From Channa striata (lineage: Eukaryota > Chordata > Actinopteri > Anabantiformes > Channidae): a stretch of DNA of 64,000 bases. Shown piece by piece: positions 23,961 through 35,403 of this stretch. The translations under genes and the position numbers were made by a program. Every line of letters begins with the position of its first letter. Position 1 is the stretch's first letter. Under the pieces are notes generated by a model that saw nothing but the letters and a program-made list of their open reading frames with translations, made no database searches and had not been told where the DNA came from. The stretch covers positions 6,138,001 through 6,202,000 of the forward strand of contig CM065173.1 of assembly GCA_033026295.1 (NCBI GenBank), given 5' to 3'.

Positions 23961-25584
23961 ATGTTAAAAGGAAACAAAAATAAAACATTAAATACATATT
24001 TGCTGCTGCTGTTAAAGTGTAACTTTTGGTGAGGAACATAAGTAGAGCAGGAGTACACTGCCTGGCAATTTGGTTCTGCACTTTAACCAACAAATCAATT
24101 ATCTGTAATTTTCTTTAAATCAAGCAAAACCACAGTAATTATACAATAAATTTGTTTTTAGTGATACTAGATTTATGAATTTGTAATTTATTCATCATTT
24201 AAAATGGAAAACTACTGATGTACTGTCAAAAACTTTTTTTAATGCACTTACCAAAAACAATAGCCCTATGTGGTCCCTAAGAAGTTAGGTTTAGTTCCAC
24301 CTCACTTCAAGATCTAATCTGACACAGATCAAATTAGAACACAAATAAATATATAAGTTACCATCACCTATAAAAATAAAAACAAGCAATCTAAAGGTGA
24401 ATTATTAAAAAGTTTCTGGCTTTTGTCTGGCAACAATTCCCTAGAAATTCATTTATGTAAATTCATCTAGCTTAGTGTTTACCTGTTAGAATAATGCTGT
24501 GGCAGAACACACTGCTGATAAATAAAGTACTTACTTCATTCTCTTCCAAGTCTACGAAATGTACATCTAAGAAATAAGCCTGATTAAAATGTGCATCATC
24601 TGAAAGTCATCAAAATCACCTTTTAGAGTGTGGTCTTACGAGCAGTCGTGTTTCCCCTGGAAACCTAAGCTCCCATCTTGGGCATAGCCACTGTCTTGCT
24701 CCACTAGGTCCTTGTTCTAAATGTCTGTCTCTGGATCAGCTCACAGCTCCCTCACCTGGGCCTGGTACTGGTGAGAACTAGTGGAACTGCCAGGTGCTGC
24801 ACATCCAGCTCCACATCCTGCCAGGATCCGGTGCTTCAGCCTCCCTTCTGCCCATTTACCTGTTTGACTGTCTTCTTGCTCCAGATTAAAGTCCCGTTTG
24901 TAGCTTTGAATGTTTTATATTGGGCAGTGTTGTTTTTAATGTGGTGTTCGTACACAACTTCCCAAGGAAAATACATAAAGGCGGAATTTTGTAGATTTGT
25001 ATCACTCTTAATTATTTTAGGGTAGAAAAGCTTCCAGCTGTTTATGCAAACAGGACTCACACTGGTCAAACCACTGCCACATCATCAGAAAAAATCAAAT
25101 GAGAGGAAATGATTTGTTACAGGAAGGAAGCACAAGAAGGAAGGCGCCTGCATCTTGGCCTTGCTGATGTTGGATATAACCCGTTGGATTTAAGGATCAT
25201 TCTCTCACTTTCAGTGGACTGAATTACGTTCATATAATGTCGACAGGCCCTTTACACAAAAGGTGTGTGTGTTTGTCTTTGCTTCAGGCTTCACCTGGAC
25301 GCTCTCCTGTAACCACTGCGACTACGGTTCAGTTGCCATTTTAATTTTAGGCTCTACCTCCACTCTGGAACCAACCAGGGGGCTTTATCTTTTGATTACC
25401 TCCAATAATTGAGCTTAATTTCTACATGTTAGCTTGTACTTGCTATGGAATAAGTGTTTTGTGTTATAGTTATATGTCAGATAGTGACACTTCCTAAGTT
25501 ATCAGATTGCACCAGTACCAGATCATTTAGTGTCTGATGCCGTTCTGACTAAAATTAAATATTTAAAATTTCTGAATATAGACA
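23961..25584. other. intergenic or intron-like DNA upstream of the decayed minus-strand gene
   Basis: On the minus strand 24599-24535 is bounded by 'gatgactttcag' and 'gaatgaagtaagt', so it has exon-like edges and stays open for 21 codons, but it lies upstream of the start codon and has no recognisable product. Further upstream 'gtcaaacaggtaaatgg' (about 24867-24851) is another donor-like word. These could be 5' untranslated exons of the decayed gene; no promoter motif is evident. The GC-rich stretch at 24640-24870 stands out from its AT-rich surroundings. Confidence 0.3.
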
Positions 25585-25960
25585 ACTTTAATTCAATTCA
25601 ATTCAACTTTAATCATACAGTATATCGCCAATTTACAACAAAGTCATCTCAAGGCACTTTACATAATAAAGTCCAGAATATACAAACATTTAGAGAAAAC
25701 CCAACAAATCCCCCTTGAGCAGCTATAGGCAGCAGTGGAGAGGAAAAACTCCCTTTAAAAGAAGAAACCTCCAGCAGAACCAGGCTCAGGGTGGGCGGAC
25801 GTGTGCCTTGACCGGTTGGGCTGAGTGGAAAACATTGGGCAGGTTGGTAGGGACCAGTAGCTGTGCACTGGAGGACACGCAGCACCAAAGCCGGGGACAC
25901 CTGAGGACAGGTGGCACTCAGTATTGACAAAACTCTAAAGAGACATTGATCAGGACAAGG
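25585..25960 (-). mobile_element. GAATT-tailed fish LINE/SINE-type element, reverse orientation
   Basis: Starts with tandem ATTCA units (25589-25606), then 'ctcaaggcactttacataat', 'cccaacaaatcccccttgag', 'gtggagaggaaaaactccct', 'gaaacctccagcagaaccag' and 'gaccggttgggctgag'. This is the best-preserved example here of a highly abundant teleost element. It matches the copies near 16.9 kb (same orientation) and 60.7 kb (opposite). The minus frame of 107 codons crossing it is a repeat artefact that is also common in predicted fish proteins. Confidence 0.8.
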
Positions 25961-26190
25961 GTATAAACCCATGTCTAAAGCTTCAGTTGTCCCAGGAGCA
26001 TGGTAGGTTCAACAGCTGTGAAGTGGGAGAAGTCCCGAACTATTAGGACTTGGTAGCCCGGAGTTGGGCTTTCCATCAAGATGAGTAACTGATCAAGACG
26101 GGCCTAGAGGGGCTAGATGGAAACCACAAGTGAATATTATCACACACTGCTGGATGTTGGCATCTACAGGACTCTGAAAGGAACCTCTCT
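25961..26190. other. repeat-flanked DNA, no gene seen
   Basis: Sits between the GAATT-tailed element and a Tc1 remnant. It may belong to either, but no phrase is recognised. Confidence 0.35.
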
Positions 26191-26405
26191 CTAGCCTGAT
26201 GAGACAGAAATAAATCCTTGGGGCCAAACCTTAAGTTCAGCATCACTTGTCACCATCCCTACAGCGAAGCATCCCAGACTGTGCTTTACTCCTTCAAGAT
26301 GGTGCTCCTCTGCAAAGACAGAGACATCACCAACTCAAGAGGGAGGGAAGGATGAATGAGCCTAATTACGGAGGTCCTTGAAGAAAACGTGGTGGTGGGT
26401 GCTGG
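26191..26405 (+). mobile_element. Tc1/mariner transposase remnant
   Basis: From 26198 the plus strand reads DETEINPWGQ followed by TIPTAKH, aligning by eye with the Tc1-type transposase stretch around the second catalytic aspartate (the 'DET...' motif) and the downstream 'IPTVKHGGGSIM' motif. The glycine-rich part is destroyed. Further on 'ggaaggatgaatgagcc' and 'ggtccttgaagaaaac' recall the 'MNS..Y..IL.ENL' region of the same enzyme. About 70 codons of a roughly 340-residue protein remain, with an in-frame deletion. It cannot be active. No terminal inverted repeats were located. Confidence 0.6.
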
Positions 26406-26750
26406 GATTGGTGTGTTATGTACAGGACGAGCTACAAAAGCAAAGCAGTGTAGATGAACCCATCTGCTCTGTGAGGCGGGTGATTGACAGATACTGTAAA
26501 ATGCTTCCACAAATGCTGGCGTGTGGATGCCCCACTTGTCATGGGGGCAATCTATCATTGTCACTCCCCAATCTATGTTGTATTGAGCTTTGTGCAAACT
26601 TATGGGGACTGACAAGGTCAGAGCCTTGACATCAAAGATCAACTGTGTGCAAGCACTGCTGACGGAAACGTTCCTATAAAATTACATGTCATCAGGTCCA
26701 TTCGACCCAAACAACAGACTCTGATACAGGAGTAGATTAAAGACGGATTA
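26406..26750. other. intergenic, no gene seen
   Basis: Two overlapping open frames on opposite strands (118 and 83 codons) cross this stretch and the Tc1 remnant. Neither has a domain. Possibly more decayed transposon. Confidence 0.4.
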
Positions 26751-26751
26751 A

Positions 26752-26795
26752 GTTAGGTACTTTATTGTCCCCATGGGAAAATGAGATCAGATACG
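26752..26795. repeat. short fragment of a fish retroelement-type repeat
   Basis: 'ggtactttattgtccccatg' followed by 'ggaaaatga' matches a familiar fish repeat phrase ('ctttattgtccccatggggaaatt'). Only about 40 bases are recognisable. Confidence 0.4.
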
Positions 26796-28020
26796 AGCTG
26801 TACGTTGTAATGCCTTGTGAATGTGCAGCAGACATTCATTCACATGAGCAAATACACACTCACATATATCTCCATATTCTCATCTTGTTCACCTTAGGGT
26901 TGGAATTTCTGATTCCATGCAGTTATTTAAGCCGGATGACAAGGCCTGACGTGGGAGTGTCCTTGAATTCATTCACTTCCCTAATGAAAACAGTGGTTGA
27001 TAAACTGGAGTTTGCAGAGAAACTGAAGAACGTGAACTGCTCAGATTTTGCTTTCATTTGTTTTCACAATAATACACACATTTTTAGATGCCACTTTAAA
27101 TGGACTAACTGAGATTTTTTTCTGTGAATAATAAAAAAAATTCTAATGTATAACACCTTACCAGACTTCATTCATACTTCCTATGTCAATTATTTCTCAT
27201 ATCCCCATATCATTGCATCTTTGTACAATTTACAGTCAGTGTTCTACTATATGATACTTAATATCTTCTGAAATAAGAACGACAGGGAGCAGGCTGAAGC
27301 CAAAACGTATTTATAACCCTAATCATGTACACATTTGGCATTTTAAACATCTTATTATTCCCAATAAATAATACAAATAATAAACATCTCTAGTACTTCT
27401 CAGGTAATAGCCAAATAAACAAACAATATAAAGACATTTTGTCACTGAACAATTTGTTACTTTGAGATACAAAGTCATATTTTACTGCATTCTTATATTT
27501 TTAAACCTCTTCTTGAAACTCAGTGAGAGACGTTTTTAATTCATCTTCAAGTTTGTTCCATAAATTTACCCTCTGACTGAAACATCTGCCTTTCAAATTT
27601 GTTCTGGCTCTTGTTGTCTTGAACATAACGACTCATTTGACATTATAACAACTCTCTCTCTCTCGAAATGTTTTTGTGCTTTGGTATAAATGTTTTACTT
27701 GCTTTATATGATATCTGAACAATTTCAAAGTCGATTACATCCTCACATTTCCTTAACTAAAAAGGAAAAGTTTATTGTGATTCTCTACACTGTGGTCAAG
27801 TGCGTCCCATTTATTTTTCTGAGATGTGTCTAGAACTTGCTTGCAGTCCACATGTGGCAAACTGAACTTGTTTAACAGTTTCTGCAATTTACCCTGAATT
27901 AAATTGTTGTGGTTTGATTTGTTGACTGCCAGAGAGAGGGCAGCGGTGAAAAAAAATTAAAACAGAAGTTGATTTCTCTAACCCTGATACATACATAAAC
28001 ACTTTTTGTGTGTGTGTGTA
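26796..28020. other. intergenic, no gene seen
   Basis: AT-rich. A CT run (ctctctctctc) is at about 27653-27664 and a GT run of six units at 28008-28019. 'taataaataatacaaataataaac' type low complexity lies near 27364-27384. No exon is recognised. Confidence 0.5.
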
Positions 28021-28023
28021 TGG

Positions 28024-28092
28024 TCGTTCCCGTGGTGTAACATGTTATTGCTTCTGGAGCGTCCTATAGTGTCACCAAAGGGTAACTGTGGC
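28024..28092. repeat. dispersed repeat, copy 1 of a pair (see 49.7 kb)
   Basis: 'cgttcccgtggtgtaacatg', 'gcgtcctatagtgtcaccaa' and 'agggtaactgtgg' correspond in order to 'tgttcccgtggtttcaaata', 'gcgtccaatagtgacactga' and 'agggagccggagg' at 49692-49760. Two independent copies of about 70 bases in one window show a dispersed family. Its class is unknown. Confidence 0.6.
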
Positions 28093-29320
28093 TTCAAAAA
28101 TAATATGATGTATAAATATGAACAAAATGAATTAAAAAAAAACATATCTGACGCCGTGGGATGAAAACGTGTTGGAAAAGCCAGATTCATATCTTACTGT
28201 AAATGGGGTCTTCTAAATCAAAGTAAGCCACTCAGTGCATTCAGTCAACTGTCCCCCACCACCAAAAGAGGACAGTATCAACACGTCCTCGTCCCACTTT
28301 GACGTTTCTAAAGCGTCAAATTGTGCCGCTTGGTAATGTCGTTTGGCAGGTGACATGTGATGCCCTGGGAAAAACTGCGTTCAGTATTGACGCTGCAGAT
28401 GCACATTGGTGTCAGTAGTTGATGCATCAGCGACACATTTTGACGTAGCGTGACATTAATAAACACCAACTGTTGGGGTTAGGCATAAAAACTTCAGGGT
28501 AATGTGAATTTAGAAGGAAAATGACGTTAAAAAAACAGGCTACAAACAGGAATAAAGGGACGCGTGTGGTTACTACAGTAAGGAAACACGTGTGGCCGCT
28601 ATCATCTCGCACTAGAGTGGATGAGTCAGGCTCCTGTGTTTTTAAGGTTTCAATGTTGGCACATCAGGGTCTGTATTTAATACACTGACAGCTCTGCACG
28701 TCAGTCACCGATGTGAACGGATACATTATGCATCTCACATCACACTAAGGGACGTACAAAGCGACGCTTTTTGAGGATAGAGAACAACCAGAGGCCCATT
28801 AAACAAAAAAGCTGCCTCAGGTTTTTAGGAATCACAGAGTTCATGAAGATGGAACAACTTGCAAACATTAAAAGGGACAGAAGATGTTTAGTCATTCATG
28901 ACGTTGGAAAATGATGTTTTCCTTTCATGACTGTTTACAATTTGAAATCACGTCACTTTAAACCACTGTGTGTCGTGTTGTTGCTTCCTACTTACAGTTG
29001 TACTGTCTTCTTTTTTATTAGTACTTTTCTGTTTGTGTGAGCTGTCAGAAGCTGCTGAGGATCAACATTTCATTTGAGCCTGTGTATTTTAAATACCACG
29101 TGTGAAATGACAAACAATGTTGAATCTTTTTTTGGGGAGGATAAAGATTTGGCACAATGGCCAAAAACCATAACATAATTCAGTGTTTTCTTATACTTTT
29201 ATGGGACTTCACCTGTTGCTCAGCTGCTCACAGGTGACCAAAACTCACGGGTAAGGAAATAAACTGCAAATCGATAAACAGCCATCGCGAACTAGATCAA
29301 TAAAAGCGACATCTTTTTCT
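28093..29320. other. intergenic, possible repeat pieces
   Basis: 'ggggttaggcataaaaactt' near 28475 resembles a fish repeat phrase and a similar word near 40180 ('atttaggcacaaaaacgac'). No gene is visible. Confidence 0.4.
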
Positions 29321-29945
29321 TTCCTCCCTCCTTTCTTTCAAACTTTTCTTCGATCCACTGCAGAATTCCTCTTAATCTCTGTGCTTCCTCCCATTTCCCC
29401 CTTTTATTTCTGTCCCCGCTGTTTCCATTTCTGCATCTTCCTCTTTGTTTCCGTCACTGGTGACAAACTGCTCTTCTCTATTCGTTTCTTTATTTTTTTG
29501 CCTGCATTCATCAGATTTTGTCCTGCTGTTCTCTGTCCATCATTTTTTTCCATCATCACAGTCATTTTCTACCATGTTTCTTCTTAGTAATTTCTTTTCA
29601 CTCTCTTATCCTTTATTCATTTCCTCCTTTCTTTGCTCTTTGTTGTCATTCTATTTCTTGTCTCTTGTTGTATCTTTTTTTATTTGATTAGTTCAGTCTT
29701 TCTTATTTTCCCAGCTTCTAAACTTGCACTTTTTCACTTCTTTCACACCCTTCTCCCGTTTTATTTTCCTCCCACTGATCTGTTTGTTTCTGCATTTTCT
29801 CATTTACTCTTCTCTCTTGTGAATTTCTCTACCTTGCCTCTAATCTATTTCATTTTGTCCTCCTCTATCTTCCTTATCTCCACTCCCTCGAAGCATCCTT
29901 CACCTTCTCTCTCTCTCTCTCTCTCTCTCCCGTCGTCATCCCTTT
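29321..29945. repeat. polypyrimidine (CT-rich) tract, ~620 bp
   Basis: The plus strand is dominated by T and C with few A and fewer G, starting 'tctttcctccctcctttctt' and ending in the CT array. Frames of 68-107 codons here look hydrophobic (F, L, S, I) only because T-rich codons encode such residues. Confidence 0.8.
29906..29929. repeat. (TC)12 microsatellite
   Basis: A perfect 24-base TC array at the end of the polypyrimidine tract. Confidence 0.96.
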
Positions 29946-30735
29946 CTTTTCCATGAGTCAGACAAGTGTAATTTCCCTTGAGGAGAGCGTTCACCTGAGC
30001 CCACCGGCTGCTGCTGTTCTTTAGCTTCTCTGCATTTAAACAAGAAAGGTGCAAAACTGCTAAACAGTATTTCATTTATTCAGACCTTTCCAGGAATACA
30101 TTTTCCATCTGTACAAGTTTTTCCATTATGTTTTTTTTTTTTTATTCAGTTTCTTTGGCATTGAAACATTCATCCCTCCCTCTGCCTGATCTGTTGTGAC
30201 GCTCCGTCACACTCCACACCACCTGCTTTGGATGCTACACACGACTCAGAGGTCTTTATCTGTTGCTATCTGCACCATAGCTGTGGATTAGTAGGTCCCT
30301 GCTCCAGGTTTAGTAGTTTATAATCAAAAGCCAGTCGGCCATGAACCTCGGGGCTTGATTCGTGATTCATCTGGGCCGCGAAGAATCAACAAAAAAATGT
30401 CAATAAATTTTGTGCAAATTAATGCAATTCAAACTGCTATACAGATGATAAACAAGTAAAGAGTGAAAACTGAACTTTTGCCAGACCGCATTGATGTCGT
30501 CACACTAATAATGTATAAATGAAGTAATATGTTAGTGAGCTGTTCTTCCAGAAGTTTGTTTTCATATTTAACGATGGAATAATCATCACAATTGGCAAAA
30601 AGTCAGAAAGTAGTAAACTCTTACCCTCAGTGCCGAGAGTTTCCAGCCTGATATGCTTTAGAAAAAACATTTTTAGAATTGAAATTCAGTACGTGAGACA
30701 GTTGAAAGAAGCCTCACAGCTAAGAACAAAATGCA
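29946..30735. other. intergenic, no gene seen
   Basis: Contains a T13 run near 30130-30142. No coding or RNA feature. Confidence 0.5.
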
Positions 30736-30737
30736 CT

Positions 30738-30850
30738 GGCACATGTTATGGTATTTGCTGGTAGAATAAAAATGGTGCCAGTGCCTTAAATCGGCAGCAA
30801 CAATTAGGAGCAATTACCACCTCAAGTCAGAAGGGGCTTTTAATCCTTGT
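30738..30850. promoter_or_regulatory. candidate conserved non-coding element
   Basis: 'aaatggtgccagtgccttaa', 'gcaacaattaggagcaatta' and 'ccacctcaagtcagaagggg' form a repeat-free block with two AATTA cores about 10 bases apart. Confidence 0.27.
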
Positions 30851-30989
30851 TTTCTGTGGTTGGATTAAAGTTGAACTTAGAGTGAACTTAGGTTCTCTCA
30901 AGTTATGTTATGAACTACCAGTCACCAACGTGGAAGGCTTGTAGCATCTGCTGGTTTTAGCTGTCTCTGCTTGGTGACATTTTTACACC

Positions 30990-31280
30990 TGAAGTGCTGT
31001 TTTGTTTCCACAGTGTCATCGCATTACCGCTAAATATTGAGATCCCTTAAGCCTCCTATTATCTCCATTATCCTGTTAGCAAGCGTGGCGTATTTGATGC
31101 CATGGGAAAGCTTGCAATCTCATCTTTCATATAAAAAGCGAACGAGCCAATGGAAAGCAAAGCCCGGCTGATCTAATCACATTACAGTGCGTCGCCCTGT
31201 TCACTATGACGGCTTCTCTTTAATGGTTTAAAGCTGCCGACGAAGCGGCTATTTCATGTGACATATTTTACACATTAACT
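30990..31280. promoter_or_regulatory. candidate conserved non-coding element (among the strongest here)
   Basis: About 290 bases free of repeats, with 'gcattaccgctaaatattga', 'cttaagcctcctattatctc', 'gcaagcgtggcgtatttgat', 'gggaaagcttgcaatctcat', 'gagccaatggaaagc' and 'gatctaatcacattacag'. The rich mixture of non-repeated words, homeodomain-like cores (CATTA, TAATC) and a CCAAT-like word is typical of vertebrate developmental enhancers. No open frame spans it. Conservation itself was not tested. Confidence 0.33.
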
Positions 31281-33350
31281 GATGTACATGTATGAGTGAA
31301 ACGCTAAAAGCACATTTTTATAAAGCAGCTTTATGCATGGTGAGAAAATAAAAGGAAGGCGGGAGAAGAAAAATGAAAGAGGAATGACTGAAGGATCCTT
31401 GAAAGTGTGTGATGAACGACTACAGCAATATTTTCAGCTTCCCTGAAAACTCCTCACGCCTCATAAACTTCCCAGGAAGAAGAGAAAAACATGGCTTTGT
31501 TCTCTCGCTTTCTCCATCCAATCGTCCCTCAGATAGTCCGTCCGTCAAGAACAGTTTTTTCTGTTTAGATAAAGAAAGAGGAAGCCTTCAGTTTCACCTT
31601 TTTATTTTATCACTTTTACATGTTTCTTTCTCAGAGGATTCATTACAATGACAATCCGCGACCATCCAGCACAGATTTTGGAGCATGTCCACTGCTTCAC
31701 AGCTATACACGTGTAGAATATTGCAGATTACATAATTCAGAACATGTGTGGTCAAGCAGATCCAGGTACGTACAGAGGGGGTCATGGGAGTTTAATCGAT
31801 AACCGGTTAATCGGATGTGCCGCTCCAACCTGTTGTGATTCTGAAACGTCAAAAAGTGCTGCTTTGTCGTGCTGCTTTACATGTGTAAGGTGCAACACAC
31901 AGCGCGTTCAGTGAAGTACAGTGAAAGCCCTGAGGATTAATAAATAAAATAAAATAAAAACTGCTATCCCAAACTCACTTTTGTTGCTCTTAACACATGT
32001 CTCTCAACATGTGAAAAATTATATTTAGTAAATTCAGTTCTGTAAAATACAAGCAAATAACTAATATAAATAAAATACCAGTAGGTCTCATCAGTAGTTT
32101 CATATGTTGAACTGTGAATATAATACCTTATAGTTTACTTTTACCAGAAGGAAAATATGTATTTATTAATCATAATTTAGTGATGCTCTGCTGTTTTACT
32201 TTCTTTCTTTTCCTAACCTGAGTAAACATCACGTTTCATGGCAGTGAAGAGCTGGTTCAGCCGACAGACCATGTTACGTGCACGTTAATCACGGCTCATT
32301 TGTTTATTTGTGAGGAGTTTGTTTGAGTTTATCATGGCATGTTTCAGAAAACCTGCCCTCAGAGAGACAAAGAGGTAAAGTGAAGGGAAACGGAGACATT
32401 GAGACAGATAAGAAATGACAGGAGGAGGTGAAAGGTGCGATTTGAAGAATAAGCGAGAAACTGCAGGTGATGCATCAGGAAACAACAAGATGGAGAAAAG
32501 CAGCACAGAGAGGAAGGAGGGAGGCAACAGAAAGAAGGTGAGGAGATGGAGAGAAAGAGAATCGTGCCTATGCCAAAGTGATGACATAACGTATTAGTCC
32601 CTGGTGAATGGTTTTAATAATGCACTGAGCTGACTCACACAGATCTTACTAAAAATGTGCAGCTGTCGTGACGTGCAACAAAACCGAGACCCACAGGGAA
32701 AAATCATATATATATATCCACTATGTGTAATCCAGCTGTACCCATGCCATCCAATTTATGTCCCTGTGTTGTTCTTTAAATACTAAAGTCTGTGTTGGTG
32801 AAAGCACGACTTTGTTTATTAAATCAAACTGTAATATTACATAAAGTGACCTCCAAATGTGTCAAGATGTTTTTTGTTTTAAAAGTCATGATGGAGCTAA
32901 ACGTGCAGAAAGAATTCGTCGATTTGCAACAAAGAAAACTCATAAACTGTGTAAGAACAGACTCCAGAAAAATCCATGTTAGAAAAGTTTTTCCATTATG
33001 GCAACAAGCTGGTCGTGAATGTCACTGTGGAACTGATGTTTAAACTTTCAAACATCACTATTTCATAGTGTTGCATTTGCAGTCAGACAGTAGACAGTTT
33101 GTGAAGAGAAGTGTCGCACAGACTCAGACACGAGGGGAAAAACCGCCACCCGGTAATTAAATGCAGCTGTCAGGGGCAGGCTGTAGATCACGAGGGCTGA
33201 CGGGGGATGAAACACAGGTGCGCACAACAGAGGAATCCACTTACTTTTGCCAAAATCTAATCAGATTGGAAGAAAGTTCAAAACAGGAGCACTTCTGATA
33301 TCTCTCACTGATGCTTCTAGATAGGAAAATTACATAAACTAATGAGAAAA
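31281..33350. other. intergenic with a short purine-rich tract
   Basis: No gene seen. AAATA-type runs near 31940-31955 and TA runs near 32708-32718. A GA-rich tract is listed separately. Confidence 0.45.
32350..32575. repeat. purine-rich (GA) tract
   Basis: The plus strand is mostly A and G over about 225 bases ('aggaggtgaaaggtgcg', 'gagaggaaggagggaggc'). The minus-strand 100-codon frame across it, rich in S, L and F, is a composition artefact. Confidence 0.65.
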
Positions 33351-33538
33351 CATACACGTACTGACCACTTTATTAGGTATGCCTGTAGGATCCAACACAG
33401 CAGCTCTCCCATGAATTCCACTGTTAGAACCTGATAATGTAAGATTGTTAAGTTGAAAGTGTTAATCTTTAGGTCAAAGTGGGTAGGGCAGTCGTTTATT
33501 ATAAGAAGAGGTGGCTCTAATGTTTTGGCAGTCATATT
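33350..33538. mobile_element. non-autonomous DNA element (MITE-like), ~185 bp
   Basis: It begins 'acgtactgaccactttatta' then 'ggtatgcctgtaggatccaa', and ends 'gaggtggctctaatgttttg' then 'gcagtcata'. These phrases are the two ends of a familiar fish element ('...gaccactttattaggtac...' and '...ggctctaatgttttggctga...'). The termini share only weak inverted similarity (TACTGACC / TATGACTGCC), so the class is uncertain. No transposase is encoded. Confidence 0.5.
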
Positions 33539-33825
33539 TAAATGAATAAGCTTGTTTGTTATAAAGACAAGGCGATAGTCAATGACATATATCTAGTCAA
33601 CGCTGGTAAACCTGGTGAGAAATACAAAAACTTTTGTAACTTTTTTCCCGGGTGCTGAAAATGAACAGCACTGGGGAAGAAGAACTAATTCATAACTGCT
33701 ATCTTGCACAAAATGTGAGCGAACGAATTGTTCCTCCTCATTCTGAATTTCACTGACATCATATGAACTTTCAAGGAGATTTTTGCCCGGAGACCTTGTT
33801 AATTTCTGTCCCTGATTCAGTACAT
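33539..33825. other. intergenic, no gene seen
   Basis: AT-rich, no recognisable element. Confidence 0.45.
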
Positions 33826-33827
33826 GC

Positions 33828-33995
33828 TTCAGTACAAAGTACAGTGTGAGATATCAGTGCCCATCTCCAGAGGGCCATTGTCCTTAATTAGAAGTGTGGT
33901 TATCTCTTTTGCTATGCCCTTCATCATTACCAGCTCCTCTGCTTCACACTGAGGCTGCAGGTCACTTTCAGTTCAGTCCATTCAGCTGAGGAAAA
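33828..33995. promoter_or_regulatory. candidate conserved non-coding element
   Basis: 'cagagggccattgtccttaa', 'ttagaagtgtggttatctct' and 'gctatgcccttcatcattac' contain a SOX-type CATTGT word, a homeodomain TTAATTA core and a RUNX-type TGTGGTT word within 50 bases. There are no repeats. Confidence 0.3.
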
Positions 33996-35403
33996 CTCTG
34001 TTAGTCCCCCTGCAGATTTGTTGGTGAAAGGAAAACCCCGGGTAGCTAATAAGATGTTAGCACACGGCTGCGATCCCGCGGTGAAGGGAACTATCTCTGA
34101 CAGGCAGACAACGCAGTACGGCAACACCCAGTGTGTTTTTATGAGGCGAAAGAATGTACTGTGAATTCAGACTGTGATGGATCTGAAACGTGAAAAAAGG
34201 TTCCACATTTCCAATAAATAAATAGTATTTTGTGAATTATATCGAATTAGAAGTCATCTACATTCAAATTTTTTCTTTTTTTGTTGTCGTCTACTGGCTC
34301 TAAAAAACCTGTTTTTTTCTTGAACAACATCCGACTCTCCTCGTCTCCACAAGAATTTATGGCAAGACATGTGACAGAGTGATTGTGGATCTGAAAACAA
34401 GGTAAAAACATGGCCGTTTTTAAATTGGTTCTGTTGTTGGATGCTTTGGCAGAAAACCACTGTGGTGCTGTGATGCAATTTCACATCAGACCAATCAGCT
34501 GCAGCGTCCAAAACATGTTCTCAGAGACATGTCTGTCCTGTGAAAAAAAGACTTGTACCCCATCTATTCTCAGTCATCTCTCATCAGAGCAGGTATGAAT
34601 GTGCAGCACATCAAGCTCAAGTGAATCGCGCCTGACACGCGTGTTTGTGTCCACACTGTGTGTGCGTCACCAGGCACTGAAAGCAGTTTTATTCTCCCAC
34701 AGTATCACTGGAACACCTTGAGGAAAATTACTGCAAACCTGGCAAAACCATCCACCAGGATGAACTCAAGGTCAATGTCTCAGAAAGGCCCGGAGGCAAT
34801 TTCATTACATCTGGCACAAACATCCACTTAGACTCTTGCATGAACTGACTACAATATGAGATATTGTTTGCATGATGTGTGACGAGACCTGTCCGATTAG
34901 GCTTAATATTTTGGACTGATGACATTCTGGGGGGCCGGTTTTTGGGGACTCTCTTACCAGATGCAATAGGTGTGAATCTCATAAATCTGCAGCAAAATCA
35001 GCTGTTGCTATTTTCCGAGCTCTGGCAGAAGAAGAAGGTGATCACTTCATAACCTGATTAATTAGACAGACTAATGGGAACTGCTGAAAAATGGTTTCGT
35101 AAGCAGAGCTGCAACATACAGGTGAACCATGACTGTGCAGCAACAATGAATCACTGCAGTGATTCAATTTTAACCTTCAAACACTGTATATGTGCATGTA
35201 CTGTACATACACAGTGTGTCTGTATTCAGATGAAAATGTACTGACTGTTAAAATGTCTCTGAGCAGTCGTCCTACGTCCCCAAGACCGCCCATCTTTTTG
35301 GGGTTAGGGGATGGCTGGGCATTTTGTCCAATCACTGCTCTCTGATCCGCAGCATCCCGCAGCCCGTGATGAAGACATTAAAATGCCTGGCTGAGGCCAG
35401 ATG
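33996..35403. other. intergenic, no gene seen
   Basis: Frames of 60-85 codons on both strands lack domains. 'gtcattgaggaaagaaag' marks the start of the purine tract that follows. Confidence 0.45.

Noticed and set aside
25649..25972. 107-codon minus-strand frame resembling predicted fish proteins
   Set aside because: It is the translation of the GAATT-tailed repeat, a common contaminant of fish gene predictions.
29445..29956. Hydrophobic, membrane-protein-like frames
   Set aside because: The polypyrimidine tract encodes F, L, S and I by composition alone. No start context, splice sites or family resemblance.
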